This document shows, piece by piece, positions 50,091 through 58,961 of a stretch of DNA of 64,000 nucleotides (its first letter is position 1; every line of letters begins with the position of its first letter). Origin of the DNA: Hymenobacter aerilatus (GTDB taxonomy: Bacteria > Bacteroidota > Bacteroidia > Cytophagales > Hymenobacteraceae); the NCBI RefSeq assembly GCF_022921095.1, contig NZ_CP095053.1:1096501-1160500 (forward strand), in the 5' to 3' direction. The position numbers and the translations under genes were made by a program. The notes under the pieces were generated by a model. It worked only from the letters and a program-made list of their open reading frames with translations, was not told the DNA's origin and made no database searches.

Positions 50091-51689
50091 CTACCCGGCC
50101 ACGTCGGGTTCGCCTACTTCGTTGGTTTTGCGCAGGGGCCGCTCGGGCACAAACCACGTGGCCGCCCAGCCCAGCGCGGCCAGTACAATCACCACCAGAT
50201 ACACTCGCTGAATGGCTGTTGAAAACGCGTGCCGTACGGCCGGCGAGGTGCCCGCCCCGCCGGGGGTGCTGGCCAGCTCAGAGGGTAGGGCCGGGCCTTC
50301 GCCGGTGGTAGCAGCCGTGCGCGAGGCGGCACCAGCGGCCGTTTCCGCCGTGGCGGGTAGGGCCTGGGCTAGCGTGAGCGTGAGCACCGTACCCAGCAAA
50401 GCCGTGGTAATGGCCCCACCAATTTGCCGGAAAAACTGACTGGCAGAGGTGGCTTGCCCCATCAGCGGCGGCTCCACGGCATTCTGAATAGCCAGCGTGT
50501 AGAGCGGCATGGTAGGCCCCAGCCCAATCCCGCAAATGGCCAGGTACACCAGCACGCGCGTGTACGAAACGTCCTCGGGCATGGTAGCCAGTAGGCCAAG
50601 GCCCGCGAGCAACACCACACCGCCGCCCAGCATCCAGTACTTATAATGACCAAAGCGTGACACCATTTGCCCGGCCAACACGGAGCCCGTCACAACCCCC
50701 AACGACTGCGGAATCAGGCTGATGCCGGCTTTCGTGGCCGATACGCCCAGCACGTTCACCATAAACAAGGGCACAAAAATCACTAGTCCCAGAAACGCAC
50801 CACCCAGCAGAAAAATAGCCACGTTGGCCGCCCGAAACACCGGATTCTCAAACAGACTAAAGGCCAGAATGGGATTGTCGGAACGCAGGGAGCGAAGCAC
50901 GAACAGCACGAGGGCCACAGTCGCCCCCGCCAGCAGCCCCAGCGTGATGGGGGAGGTCCAGGGGTAGGTAGCTTTGTTGAGCTGCAAGGCCACCACCAGC
51001 GGCACCAGCCCCAGCAACAGCAGTAGCGCTGCCAGGTAATCGAGCCGTTTGCCGGTTTCCTGGGGAGCCAGCTTGGGCATGTAGGTTAGGATAAACCACA
51101 GGGCCAGCGCGCCCAGCGGCAGGTTCACGTAGAACACCAGTCGCCAACCCGCCACGCCCGGAATCCAGCCGGTGCCGTGGTCCGTCAGCAACCCGCCCAG
51201 AAACGGCCCCAGCACCGACGATGTGCCGAACACCGCCCCCGTAAACCCTTGGTATTTACCCCGCTCAGCTGGCGGAAACAAGTCGGCAATGATGATGAAC
51301 GCCAGCGCAAACAGTCCCGCACCGCCCAGCCCCTGAATCCCCCGGAAAATGACCAGTTGGTTCATGCCGTCGCCCAGCAGGGGTAGGGGGCCAAACTCGC
51401 CGGCCAGTCCGCACAGCGCCGAGCCAATCAGGAAGATGATGACCACTATAATTTCCAGGGTGCGGCGTGGGTACATGTCGGCCAGCTTGCCGTAGATGGG
51501 CACCAGCGTGGTGCTGGCCACCAGGTAAGCCGTGGCCACCCACGTGAAACGGTCGAGGCCGTTGAGGTCTTCTACAATGCGGGGTAGGGCCGTGGAAACG
51601 ATGGTCTGATCGAGTGCGCCCAGAAACATAGCCAGTAGCACGCCGGCCAGCGTCAGGAGTTTTTCGCGATGGGAGAGGGTCTCCGTCAT
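50091..51689 (-). CDS. MFS drug exporter, DHA2 family (EmrB/QacA type, 14 helices)
   Basis: 532 residues from ATG 51689 (MTETLSHREKLLTLAGVLLA). Motif C/D1 of DHA2 is present (LGALDQTIVSTALPRIVEDL) and the A motif appears as YGKLADMYPRRTLEI. About 14 hydrophobic helices, with a low-complexity Ala/Thr-rich loop at about 455-495 before the last helix. Such proteins export drugs, dyes or lipids by proton antiport. No adjacent EmrA-type adaptor or TolC-type gene is seen. It is divergent from TauE/SafE. Confidence 0.93.
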   Translation of the reverse strand: MTETLSHREKLLTLAGVLLAMFLGALDQTIVSTALPRIVEDLNGLDRFTWVATAYLVASTTLVPIYGKLADMYPRRTLEIIVVIIFLIGSALCGLAGEFGPLPLLGDGMNQLVIFRGIQGLGGAGLFALAFIIIADLFPPAERGKYQGFTGAVFGTSSVLGPFLGGLLTDHGTGWIPGVAGWRLVFYVNLPLGALALWFILTYMPKLAPQETGKRLDYLAALLLLLGLVPLVVALQLNKATYPWTSPITLGLLAGATVALVLFVLRSLRSDNPILAFSLFENPVFRAANVAIFLLGGAFLGLVIFVPLFMVNVLGVSATKAGISLIPQSLGVVTGSVLAGQMVSRFGHYKYWMLGGGVVLLAGLGLLATMPEDVSYTRVLVYLAICGIGLGPTMPLYTLAIQNAVEPPLMGQATSASQFFRQIGGAITTALLGTVLTLTLAQALPATAETAAGAASRTAATTGEGPALPSELASTPGGAGTSPAVRHAFSTAIQRVYLVVIVLAALGWAATWFVPERPLRKTNEVGEPDVAG

Positions 51690-51812
51690 ACAGGGGAGGG
51701 TAGGATTCCCGCAGAGGTACGCGGCCAGTGCATGGAGGTTGGATTGAGTGAAGCTGTTAGCGAGCAGCCAAAAGCTAGCAGCTAACAGCAAATCAACTTT
51801 ATCTTCGCCCGC

Positions 51813-52580
51813 ATGATTGCCACAAGTACCATTGCCCTGCTATGCGGATTTGCCTTTCTGGCCGGTTTCATCGACTCCATCGTGGGCGGCGGCGGCCTGA
51901 TTCAAACGCCTGCCATGCTCCTGCTGCTGCCCGGCGTGCCAGTGCCCACGGTGCTGGGCACTGGTAAGGTATCGTCGATGATGGGGACGCTGATTGCGCT
52001 TCGCCGCTACGCTGGGCAGGTGCCCATCCGGTGGCGGGTGGTAGGGCTGGCGGCGGGCACGGCCGGCGTTTTTGCGCTGCTGGGCGCGCGGGCCGTGAGC
52101 CACCTACCGCAGGATTTGGTGCGGCCGTTGGTGCTGGGGCTGCTGGTGGTTATTGCCGTGTATACCTTCTGGCGCAAAGATTTTGGGCAGCTGCACGCCC
52201 CGCGCCTGTCTGCCCAACGTGAGCTGCTCTACGGCTTGCTGATAGGGGTAGGGCTGGGCTTCTACGACGGCTTTTTCGGGCCGGGCATGGGCAGTATGTT
52301 GCTGTTTGCGTTCGTAGGCTTGTTTGGCTACGATTTTCTCACGGCGTCCGGTTCAGCCAAAATGGTGAATGCCGCCACCAACTTCACTAGCCTCGCTTAC
52401 TTCGCCATCACCGGCCATATCATCTACCGTGTGGCCCTACCCATGGCCGCCTGCAACATGCTGGGCGCCACCCTGGGCTCCCGCCTCGCCCTGAAAAAAG
52501 GGGTAGGCTTTGTGCGGGTATTGTTTCTGGTGGTAGTCAGCGGCGTGATTCTGAAGCTGGCCTGGGAGATGGTGAAATAG
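51813..52580 (+). CDS. TauE/SafE-family anion permease
   Basis: 255 residues, eight transmembrane helices, family motifs FLAGFIDSIVGGGGLIQTPA near the start and GFYDGFFGPGMGSMLLFAFV in the second half, and SAKMVNAATNFTSLAYF. These proteins export sulfite or sulfonates or carry related anions. A TATCTTCG box lies just before the start. The last codons (EMVK and stop) are read from GAGATGGTGAAATAG, which is the outer flank sequence of a palindromic element. Confidence 0.92.
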   Translation: MIATSTIALLCGFAFLAGFIDSIVGGGGLIQTPAMLLLLPGVPVPTVLGTGKVSSMMGTLIALRRYAGQVPIRWRVVGLAAGTAGVFALLGARAVSHLPQDLVRPLVLGLLVVIAVYTFWRKDFGQLHAPRLSAQRELLYGLLIGVGLGFYDGFFGPGMGSMLLFAFVGLFGYDFLTASGSAKMVNAATNFTSLAYFAITGHIIYRVALPMAACNMLGATLGSRLALKKGVGFVRVLFLVVVSGVILKLAWEMVK

Positions 52581-52747
52581 TGATATGAGGTGTAGTGAGT
52601 AGAAGAAAACGCGTGTCATCCTGAGCTTGCGAAGGACCTTCTCACGTTTGCACGAGTCGTTTTAACGCCTGTCGTTCTTGCGTGAGAAGATCCTTCGCAA
52701 GCTCAGGATGACACGTGTTTTCTTTTACTCAAAATTTTACCATCTCA
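52566..52747. repeat. long palindromic intergenic element, copy 8
   Basis: Core arms at 52598-52729 (AGTAGAAGAAAACGCGTGTC and onward, with a CTTGCGAAGG inner part). Outer flanks GAGATGGTGAAATAGTGA and its rough complement reach into the TauE stop (52580) and touch the stop of the convergent gene (52748). Bidirectional terminator position. Confidence 0.9.
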
Positions 52748-53218
52748 TTACTCCCCATACCCACCGGGTAGGCCAGGTGCCGGGTTGCCTTGGGCGGCGC
52801 TGCCGCTGGGCACACCCATTTTCTCCTCGCGCTTGCGCTGGTAGCGGTCAAACTGGGTAGGGGTGAGAACATCCTTCAGAGCAGCTAGGCGCGACTGCCC
52901 CACATCTTCCACAATGCCAGCCATTTTGCGCAGGTCGCGGCGGTATTGGGCGCGGGCGGTTTCCACGGCTCGGATGCTGGTGAGGTTGATTTTCTGCACT
53001 TTCTCCACCTGCTGCGGAGTCAAGCCCAGGCCCTTTTGCATGTTGACAGTCAGGGCCGTAGCGCGCTCCGTGAGTTGCGTTTCGTTGAGCAGCGGCGCAG
53101 TGGTGGCCGCTGCCGCCGGCGTGGCCGTACGGCTGGGTAGGGGCTTGGTATTTTGCGCCAGCAGCGCAGTAGGCGCGGCCAGCAACAGGGTAGCTATAAG
53201 AAGAGAAGTTGATTTCAT
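52748..53218 (-). CDS. secreted helical protein with LTPxQ motifs (Spy-like)
   Basis: 156 residues. Signal peptide about 1-21 (LLIATLLLAAPTALLAQ), an Ala/Thr/Pro linker, then two amphipathic helical stretches each starting with an LTPxQ motif (GLTPQQVEKVQKINL and VLTPTQFDRYQRKREE), and a Gly/Pro-rich tail. The paired LTxxQ pattern is that of small periplasmic Spy/CpxP-like proteins. It is similar in type to the protein at 1376-1837. Role unknown; a chaperone-like or stress role is inferred. Convergent with TauE. Confidence 0.7.
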   Translation of the reverse strand: MKSTSLLIATLLLAAPTALLAQNTKPLPSRTATPAAAATTAPLLNETQLTERATALTVNMQKGLGLTPQQVEKVQKINLTSIRAVETARAQYRRDLRKMAGIVEDVGQSRLAALKDVLTPTQFDRYQRKREEKMGVPSGSAAQGNPAPGLPGGYGE

Positions 53219-53414
53219 ATCGAATGCAAAACTACGGCAGAAAGCGAAGGAAAGCCGGGCAACGCAGCCTGACCTGTGCTACTCCCTCTAAAGATAGTGC
53301 CAGACTCGCCCGGTGTGGGTTAACATACGGCCCGCCGTTTTGATGCCCTACCCTGGCAGAATCTGTGCGCGTTGGGCGCAACCTTTTCGGCTCACTTTGC
53401 ATACAGCTTTCTAT

Positions 53415-54440
53415 ATGAAACGAGAAACCCGAAACAACTGGCTGACTGCCTTGGGCGCGGGTGCCCTGCTAGCCGCCGCTACCCTCTACACCAACCGCCG
53501 GGGCAGCTATGAGCTGCGCAACCGGGTAGTACTCATCACGGGCGGCTCGCGCGGGCTAGGTCTGCTGCTGGCTCGCCAAGCCGTAGCCGAAGGCGCTAAA
53601 GTCGCCATCTGCGCCCGCGACGCCGACGAACTGGAACGTGCTCAGCGTGAGCTGACGGCTGAAGGCGGCGAGGTGGTGGCTCTGGTGCGCGACCTCACCG
53701 ACCCCGTAGCCGTGCGCACGCTCGTGACGGAAGTGCAGGGGCATCTCGGGCCGATTGATGTGCTCATCAACAATGCCGGCATCATCTCCACCGGCCCCCT
53801 CGATAACCTGGATGAGCGCGACTTTCAGGATTCGATGAACACGCACTTCTGGGCGCCCCTGCACGCCATGCAGGCCGTACTGCCCGATATGCGCCGCCGG
53901 GGCGAAGGTCGAATTGTGAATATTGCCTCGCTGGGGGGCAAAGTGGCCGTGCCGCATCTGATACCCTACAGCGCCAGCAAGTTTGCCCTGGTAGGACTCT
54001 CGGAAGGGTTTCGGAGCGAGCTGAGCCAGCACGGCATCAAAGTTACCACCGTGTGCCCTGGCCTGATGCGCACGGGCAGCCCGCGCAATGCCATCGTGAA
54101 GGGCCAGCACCGCAAGGAGTACGCCTGGTTTATGATTGCCGATTCGCTGCCGGCCGTTTCCATGAACGCTGAAACGGCGGCCCGTCAGATCTGGAACGCC
54201 TGCCGCCGCGGCGACGCCGAGTTGATTCTGGGCCTGCCCGCCAAGCTGCTGGCTACCTTCCACGGCCTGTTCCCCGGCCTAGCTGCCGACGTGCTAGGGT
54301 GGGTCAACCAAACCCTACCCGGTCCCGCCGGCGACCTGGGCGACGTACGCCGCCGCGGCAGCGAATTGGAGTCCGACATCACGCGCTCCTGGATAACTAC
54401 CCTGACACGGGAAGCGGAGGAAGAGAATAATCAGCGCTAG
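53415..54440 (+). CDS. short-chain dehydrogenase/reductase with N-terminal membrane anchor
   Basis: 341 residues from ATG 53415. One hydrophobic helix (about 10-24, [16 protein letters not shown]) precedes a classical SDR domain: [15 protein letters not shown] for cofactor (no acidic residue after strand 2 start, ICARDADEL suggests NADP), [14 protein letters not shown], Ser in VNIASLGG, and Tyr/Lys in [12 protein letters not shown]. An extra C-terminal 80 residues ([15 protein letters not shown]..) follow. Substrate unknown; membrane location suggests a lipid or quinone-like substrate. It is transcribed alone. Confidence 0.9.
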   Translation: MKRETRNNWLTALGAGALLAAATLYTNRRGSYELRNRVVLITGGSRGLGLLLARQAVAEGAKVAICARDADELERAQRELTAEGGEVVALVRDLTDPVAVRTLVTEVQGHLGPIDVLINNAGIISTGPLDNLDERDFQDSMNTHFWAPLHAMQAVLPDMRRRGEGRIVNIASLGGKVAVPHLIPYSASKFALVGLSEGFRSELSQHGIKVTTVCPGLMRTGSPRNAIVKGQHRKEYAWFMIADSLPAVSMNAETAARQIWNACRRGDAELILGLPAKLLATFHGLFPGLAADVLGWVNQTLPGPAGDLGDVRRRGSELESDITRSWITTLTREAEEENNQR

Positions 54441-54655
54441 GCAGCTGCTATTTAAGTATAGGGTGAAGGTAGGTCAGGCCGTCCTGTTCTATCTGGCATT
54501 TGCTTGTCGAAGCATTTCGCGTACTGACGTTGTGTGACCAACTCAACGATGCGAGCGAGATGCCTTGACACGCTTATAAATAGCAACATTCCACAACTGC
54601 ATTTTCCCTAGTAGAGGATAGGTGAAAAGCGCAGTTGTTTTGTTTCTTTGCCTTC

Positions 54656-56680
54656 ATGGCACGACAGTATCCATTTGGTTTATGCTGGATTCTACTGTTG
54701 CTGCTATACCCACTTGCTGGTTCCAGCCAAACCGTACCACTTCCGCCGGTTCCGGACAGTTTGCGCACCGTAGTATCGGTTAGTAGTCCTCCAACGGCCG
54801 CGGCGCTGTTGCGGGTAGCGCAGGCGTATATGGGGCCGTTCGACTCGGCCGGGGTGGTAGGGTACGCGCGCGCGGCTGAGCGGGCGGCCTATCAAACCCA
54901 GCAGCCCCACATTGCCGGGCAGGCCCTGGATCTGCGTGGCGACTATTATCGGCAGGCCGGCAGGCCGGCGCTGGCGCTGCCGTTGCTGCAACGCGCCGGG
55001 CAGCAACTCGCCACAGCCCCGACCCGGCTGCGGGCCGAAAACCGCTACCACTTGGGCATGGCCCTGGGTGACCTAGGCCAGCCCGGCCGGGCCCTGGTGC
55101 TGTACGGGGAAGCCAGCCGTCTGGACCCTACCAACCGCGAGCTGCAGGCACAGCTGCTGAACTCCACGGGCCTGATTTATGCCCGGCAAAGCCGCCTCGA
55201 CTCGGCGGCCGCCTGCTTTTTTCGTTCGTTGCGGCGGGCCGAGGGCCTGCCAGCGGGCACCGGCCCCGCGGCCGCTACACTAGGTAATCTAGGGCGGGTA
55301 TACCTGCGGCAGGGCCGCTGGCGCGAGTCGGCTCGCTACCTGCGCCAGGGTATGGCTCTGGAAGCGGCTGACCTCGACACGATGGGCCTGGCCTCTTCCT
55401 GGCAGTTCTTGGGCGAGGCGCTGCTAGGCCAGCCCGATAGCCTCGCGGCAGCGTTGGCTTGTTTCCGGCGTTCGGAGCGGCTGGCCCGGCGCAGCCACTT
55501 AGCCAACTACCTGCCCACGGCCTGGCTGCTGCTGGGCCGGGCCTACGAGCAGCGCGGCCAGCCCGACTCGGCCCAGCACTATCTAACGCGGGCCGTGGCG
55601 GCCCAGCAGGCGCGTGGGGCGGCGGGGGTGCTGGCCCCAGCCCTGATGGCCCTGGCTGAGTTTCGGGGGCGGCAGGGCCAGTGGGCGGCCGCCGAGCAGG
55701 CCGCCCAGCGTGCCGAAGTGGCCCCCGGTGCCACCCTGCCCCTGCGGGCCCAGGGCTGGGAAGTGCGCCGCCGCGCCGCCCTGGCCCGCCACGACTACCC
55801 GGCCGCCTACGCCGCTTTGGTGCGCCAGCAAGCCGTGCTGGATTCCGTGCGTGCCCGCGACAATCAGCAACTTACGGAGCTGATGCGGGCCGCGTACGAA
55901 ACCGACGAAGCCGAATTGCAGGTAAGTGCCTTGCGCCACGAAGGCGAGCTGCTGCGCCTGCGCCAGCAGCGACTCCTGTTGGTGCTGGTGCTGGGTGCGG
56001 TGCTGCTGCTGGCGGGCGCGGGGTTGGGGCTGAGTGCCTATCGCCGCCGCCAGCTGCGCCGTGAGCTGGCTTTGCGCACTCGGCTCTCGGCCGATTTGCA
56101 CGACGAGGTAGGAGGCTTGCTGACGCAGATTTCGATGCAAACCAACCTGCTGGGGGCCGGACTCTACTCGCCCGATGAGCAGCAAGCGCACCTGCAGGAA
56201 GTAGCCACGGCCAGCCGTGCCGCCGCCGCCCAATTGCAAGACGTGGTGTGGGGCTACGATGCCCACAACGACACGACCGGTAGCCTGCTCGACCGCATGC
56301 GCGACTACGCTTACGAGCTACTGGGTGGTGGCGAGCGGACCCTGCTCTTCACGGCCGACGCGGCCCAGCTGCCGCCGCAGCTACCCATGGAAACGCGCCG
56401 GGCCCTGTACCTGATTTTCAAGGAAGCCCTGCACAACGTGGCCAAACACGCTCCGCTGGCCCAGCAAGTAAGCGTGGCGCTGGCTGCCGAAGAAGCCGGG
56501 CTGGTGCTGACCGTGGCCGACGATGCCCCGGCCCCGACCAAGGTACCACGGGCCAGCGGCCACGGCCTACGCAACATGGCGGCCCGGGCCGAAGCCGTGG
56601 GCGGCAGTTGCATCACTGGCTACGGTGCCGTGCCCAATCAGCCCGGCTGGGGCGTGCAGGTGCGCGTGCCAGTGGGGTAA
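54656..56680 (+). CDS. TPR-containing sensor histidine kinase (HisKA_3 type)
   Basis: 674 residues from ATG 54656 (MARQYPFGLCWILLLLL), with a signal peptide. Residues about 40-430 hold TPR-like helix pairs (LRAENRYHLGMALGDLGQPG, TLGNLGRVYLRQGRWRESAR, AWLLLGRAYEQRGQPDSAQH), which would lie in the periplasm. One transmembrane helix at about 443-463 leads to the HisKA_3 domain with His482 in SADLHDEVGGLLTQ and an HATPase_c domain (FKEALHNVAKHAPLAQQ, VADDA, GHGLRNMAARAEAVGG). It phosphorylates a LuxR-type regulator, most likely the one at 58261. The signal sensed by the TPR part is not known. Confidence 0.93.
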   Translation: MARQYPFGLCWILLLLLYPLAGSSQTVPLPPVPDSLRTVVSVSSPPTAAALLRVAQAYMGPFDSAGVVGYARAAERAAYQTQQPHIAGQALDLRGDYYRQAGRPALALPLLQRAGQQLATAPTRLRAENRYHLGMALGDLGQPGRALVLYGEASRLDPTNRELQAQLLNSTGLIYARQSRLDSAAACFFRSLRRAEGLPAGTGPAAATLGNLGRVYLRQGRWRESARYLRQGMALEAADLDTMGLASSWQFLGEALLGQPDSLAAALACFRRSERLARRSHLANYLPTAWLLLGRAYEQRGQPDSAQHYLTRAVAAQQARGAAGVLAPALMALAEFRGRQGQWAAAEQAAQRAEVAPGATLPLRAQGWEVRRRAALARHDYPAAYAALVRQQAVLDSVRARDNQQLTELMRAAYETDEAELQVSALRHEGELLRLRQQRLLLVLVLGAVLLLAGAGLGLSAYRRRQLRRELALRTRLSADLHDEVGGLLTQISMQTNLLGAGLYSPDEQQAHLQEVATASRAAAAQLQDVVWGYDAHNDTTGSLLDRMRDYAYELLGGGERTLLFTADAAQLPPQLPMETRRALYLIFKEALHNVAKHAPLAQQVSVALAAEEAGLVLTVADDAPAPTKVPRASGHGLRNMAARAEAVGGSCITGYGAVPNQPGWGVQVRVPVG

Positions 56681-56872
56681 GAGGGTGTGAGGGTAGGAGG
56701 GTAGGGTCAACATTCCTGACCTGCCCGCGCTCTGCCCCGGGTTTGAGAGGGTAAGGGGTAGGGGTTTGGAGGCACAAACTCAGTCAACTAGTAACAACTT
56801 TTAGACTCCTACCCCATACCCTCCCAGACGCCTACCCTCTTACCCTCCCAACCTCCTACTCCTCCATCGCTG
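56681..56872. other. G-run/C-run rich intergenic region with potential quadruplexes
   Basis: Just after the kinase stop, 56683-56706 holds four GGG runs with loops of 5, 5 and 2 bases, a strict quadruplex motif on the plus strand. A second run set is at 56749-56764. Near 56810-56850 CCC runs give the same motif on the minus strand, and the two halves are partly complementary. It ends just before the palindrome at 56873. Function unknown. Confidence 0.55.
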
Positions 56873-56888
56873 GTACATCAAGATGTAC
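56873..56888. promoter_or_regulatory. palindrome GTACATCAAGATGTAC, copy 1
   Basis: A perfect 7-base inverted repeat around AA, 36 bases before the ATG of the first surface-protein gene. The right half runs into TACTTACG, which resembles a -7 box. The same palindrome and the following CGTGCTTTGnAAACATG leader recur before the gene at 58962, so it is probably the operator of the nearby response regulator. Confidence 0.75.
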
Positions 56889-56924
56889 TTACGCCGTATG
56901 GGGGTAGGGCCGTGCTTTGCAAAC

Positions 56925-58091
56925 ATGAAACACACCTACCTGCTCTTCGTGCTGTTGGCCCCGCTGGCTGCTGTGGCCCAAACCGGTGGCGTGGGCATCG
57001 GCACGAGTGCGCCCGATGTCTCGGCCGTGCTGGAGCTGTCGGCTGCGAACAAGGGGCTGCTCGTGCCCCGGCTGGATTCGGCCGCACGCGTGGGTATTGC
57101 CAATCCGGCCACGGGCCTGCTCGTGTTCCAGACCGCACCGCGCCAGGGCTTCTACTACTACGGCGGCGCGGCGGGCTGGCTGTTTCTGGCTGATAAGGCC
57201 CGCGGTGGCGACAACCTAGGCAGCCACACCGCCACCCGGAACCTGAACCTGGGTACCAACCGGCTGGTGGGCAACGGCGGCACCACGGGCCTGACCGTCA
57301 GCAGCACCGGCCGCGTGGGCATCGGCACGGGCAGCACTACTCCGCGCGGGACGTTAGACGTGGCCGGTGCGGGCGACACGTATCTGGTAGCGGACCCCAA
57401 CAAAGGCAATACCCAGAGCGTGTACTTGCCCGGTCATCTGTACCTGGCCCCGTACAGCAGCGTCGATCCGGTGGCCTACGTGCAGGCCCGCGTGCCCAGC
57501 CCCACAACCAGCACCAACCTGGGCCTGACCCTGCGCACCACCCATGCCGGCACGCTCACGGATGCCCTTACCCTGAACGCCGATGGCAGCGCCGGTACCG
57601 CTGGCCCGCTTAGCACCCAGGGCAGCGTGACGGTGCCCGCCACTAGTGCCTTCGCCTACGCCGCCCCCAAAGCCTACGTTCTGCACCTGAGCCGGGCCGA
57701 CTTTGCGGCGCAGAGCGGCGGGGCAGCGCGCCAGGACGGCGTCCTGCGTACCTTTTCTCTAAGCAGCGGGGAAGGCGTGTTCGAGGCCCCGGTGCATCTG
57801 CCCCAGGGAGCTACCATCACCAGCTGCAACGTATTTTTGCGGGATGCCAACGCCAGCAGCCAGCTGACCGTGTCTCTACAAGCGGCTGACCTCACGGCCA
57901 GCACCCAGATTACGCTAGGGGCCTTGTTGTCGGTGGACAACGCCGGTTACCAAACCGTCAACATGCCGGCGAGCGGGGTAGTCGACAACACCATGTACAG
58001 CTACTTCCTGCTGGTGCGCTTTCCCGCTAACAGCGCCAACCTGAGCGTGGGCAGCGTACGGATACACTATACTATTACCCAGGCCGAGTAA
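56925..58091 (+). CDS. secreted surface protein with GIGTSAP head domain
   Basis: 388 residues from ATG 56925 (MKHTYLLFVLLAPLAAVAQ), a signal peptide. The conserved N-terminal domain (about 20-100: GGVGIGTSAPDVSAVLELSA, then GLLVPRLDSAARVGIANPAT and GLLVFQTAPRQGFYYYGG) is shared with the two paralogues downstream. After it comes a beta-rich stretch with a repeated GRVGIGTGSTTPRGTLDVAG unit and a C-terminal beta-sandwich of about 150 residues. It lacks the 17-residue repeats, the S74 chaperone and a sorting domain. It is enclosed by the kinase and regulator genes. Function unknown; a surface fibre or cap protein is inferred from the paralogues. Confidence 0.7.
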   Translation: MKHTYLLFVLLAPLAAVAQTGGVGIGTSAPDVSAVLELSAANKGLLVPRLDSAARVGIANPATGLLVFQTAPRQGFYYYGGAAGWLFLADKARGGDNLGSHTATRNLNLGTNRLVGNGGTTGLTVSSTGRVGIGTGSTTPRGTLDVAGAGDTYLVADPNKGNTQSVYLPGHLYLAPYSSVDPVAYVQARVPSPTTSTNLGLTLRTTHAGTLTDALTLNADGSAGTAGPLSTQGSVTVPATSAFAYAAPKAYVLHLSRADFAAQSGGAARQDGVLRTFSLSSGEGVFEAPVHLPQGATITSCNVFLRDANASSQLTVSLQAADLTASTQITLGALLSVDNAGYQTVNMPASGVVDNTMYSYFLLVRFPANSANLSVGSVRIHYTITQAE

Positions 58092-58260
58092 GCCCCGGTC
58101 AGGCCGTATCGTTGGCGCTTTACCACGGGCCGGGCTGCATCAGCTTCGTGGGCAGCAGCGCCGGTAGCTGCTGGTGCGTACTTGGTAATATGGCCGGTAT
58201 GCTCACCGACCGGAGCTGTAGCTTCGTGCTATTTCAACCCTACTAGTTTTACCGTTCTTT

Positions 58261-58896
58261 ATGGCTATGTCGTTACCCCTGGCTATCATCGAAGACCTAC
58301 CCGCCGTGCGTCGGGGGCTGGAAACCTACCTCTGCGCCCAGCCCGAGTTCAGCTGCACGCTGGTAGTGGGCTCGGTGGAGGAGTTTCTGGAGAAAATCGG
58401 GCAGGAGGCCACCCTGCCGCGGCTGGTGCTTTCCGATATTGGCCTACCCGGCCGCTCGGGCATCGAGGGCGTGGCCCTCATCAAGCAGCGCCTACCCCAG
58501 ACGGAGGTGGTGCTGCTCACGGCCACCATGGGCGACCCGGCCCGCGTGTTTCAGGGCCTGTGCGCTGGGGCGGTGGGCTTCTTTCTGAAAACCACCCCAC
58601 TGCCCGAGTTGAAAGCCGGCCTGCTGGCCGTGGCCGAAGGCGGCAGCAGCATGAGCCCGGCCGTGGCCCGCGAGGTGGTGAAATACTTCCAGCCCGCGCC
58701 CGACCCCACGCAGGTACTCTCTGCCCGCGAGCTGCAAGTGGTGCGCGCCATCGAGCAGGGCCTGAGCTACAAGCTCATTGCCGATCAGCTCGGTATCAGC
58801 CTCAATACGGTGCGCCGCCACATCAAGAGCGTGTACGCCAAGCTGCACATCAACAGCAAAGGCGAACTGCTGGCCCGCAACGTGCGCCGCGGTTAA
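58261..58896 (+). CDS. LuxR/NarL-type response regulator
   Basis: 211 residues from ATG 58261 (MAMSLPLAIIEDLPAVRRGL; ATG 58267 is also possible). Receiver domain about 5-120 with the acidic pair Glu-Asp in IIED, the phosphorylation site Asp59 in LVLSDIGLPG, Thr in VVLLTATMG and Lys in GFFLKTTPLP. The GerE helix-turn-helix at about 155-205 reads LSARELQVVRAIEQGLSYKL then IADQLGISLNTVRRHIKSVY. The kinase partner is most likely the HisKA_3 gene at 54656, one gene upstream. A palindrome of the right size for a NarL-type dimer lies 13 bases after its stop and another lies before 56925. Confidence 0.94.
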   Translation: MAMSLPLAIIEDLPAVRRGLETYLCAQPEFSCTLVVGSVEEFLEKIGQEATLPRLVLSDIGLPGRSGIEGVALIKQRLPQTEVVLLTATMGDPARVFQGLCAGAVGFFLKTTPLPELKAGLLAVAEGGSSMSPAVAREVVKYFQPAPDPTQVLSARELQVVRAIEQGLSYKLIADQLGISLNTVRRHIKSVYAKLHINSKGELLARNVRRG

Positions 58897-58909
58897 ACCC
58901 GCCCGGCAG

Positions 58910-58925
58910 GTACATCAAGATGTAC
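58910..58925. promoter_or_regulatory. palindrome GTACATCAAGATGTAC, copy 2
   Basis: Identical to the site at 56873-56888, 36 bases before the next ATG here as well. Its right end continues as TACTTTCG, close to a -7 box, so a bound regulator would contact the polymerase site. The leader after it (CGTGCTTTGTAAACATGAAA) also matches copy 1. Confidence 0.78.
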
Positions 58926-58961
58926 TTTCGCCATATAAAGTAGGACGCGTGCTTTGTAAAC

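Noticed and set aside
1218..52747. Palindromic elements as insertion sequences or attachment sites
   Set aside because: No transposase or integrase gene is present and the copies hold no open frame; they are treated as small non-autonomous repeats.
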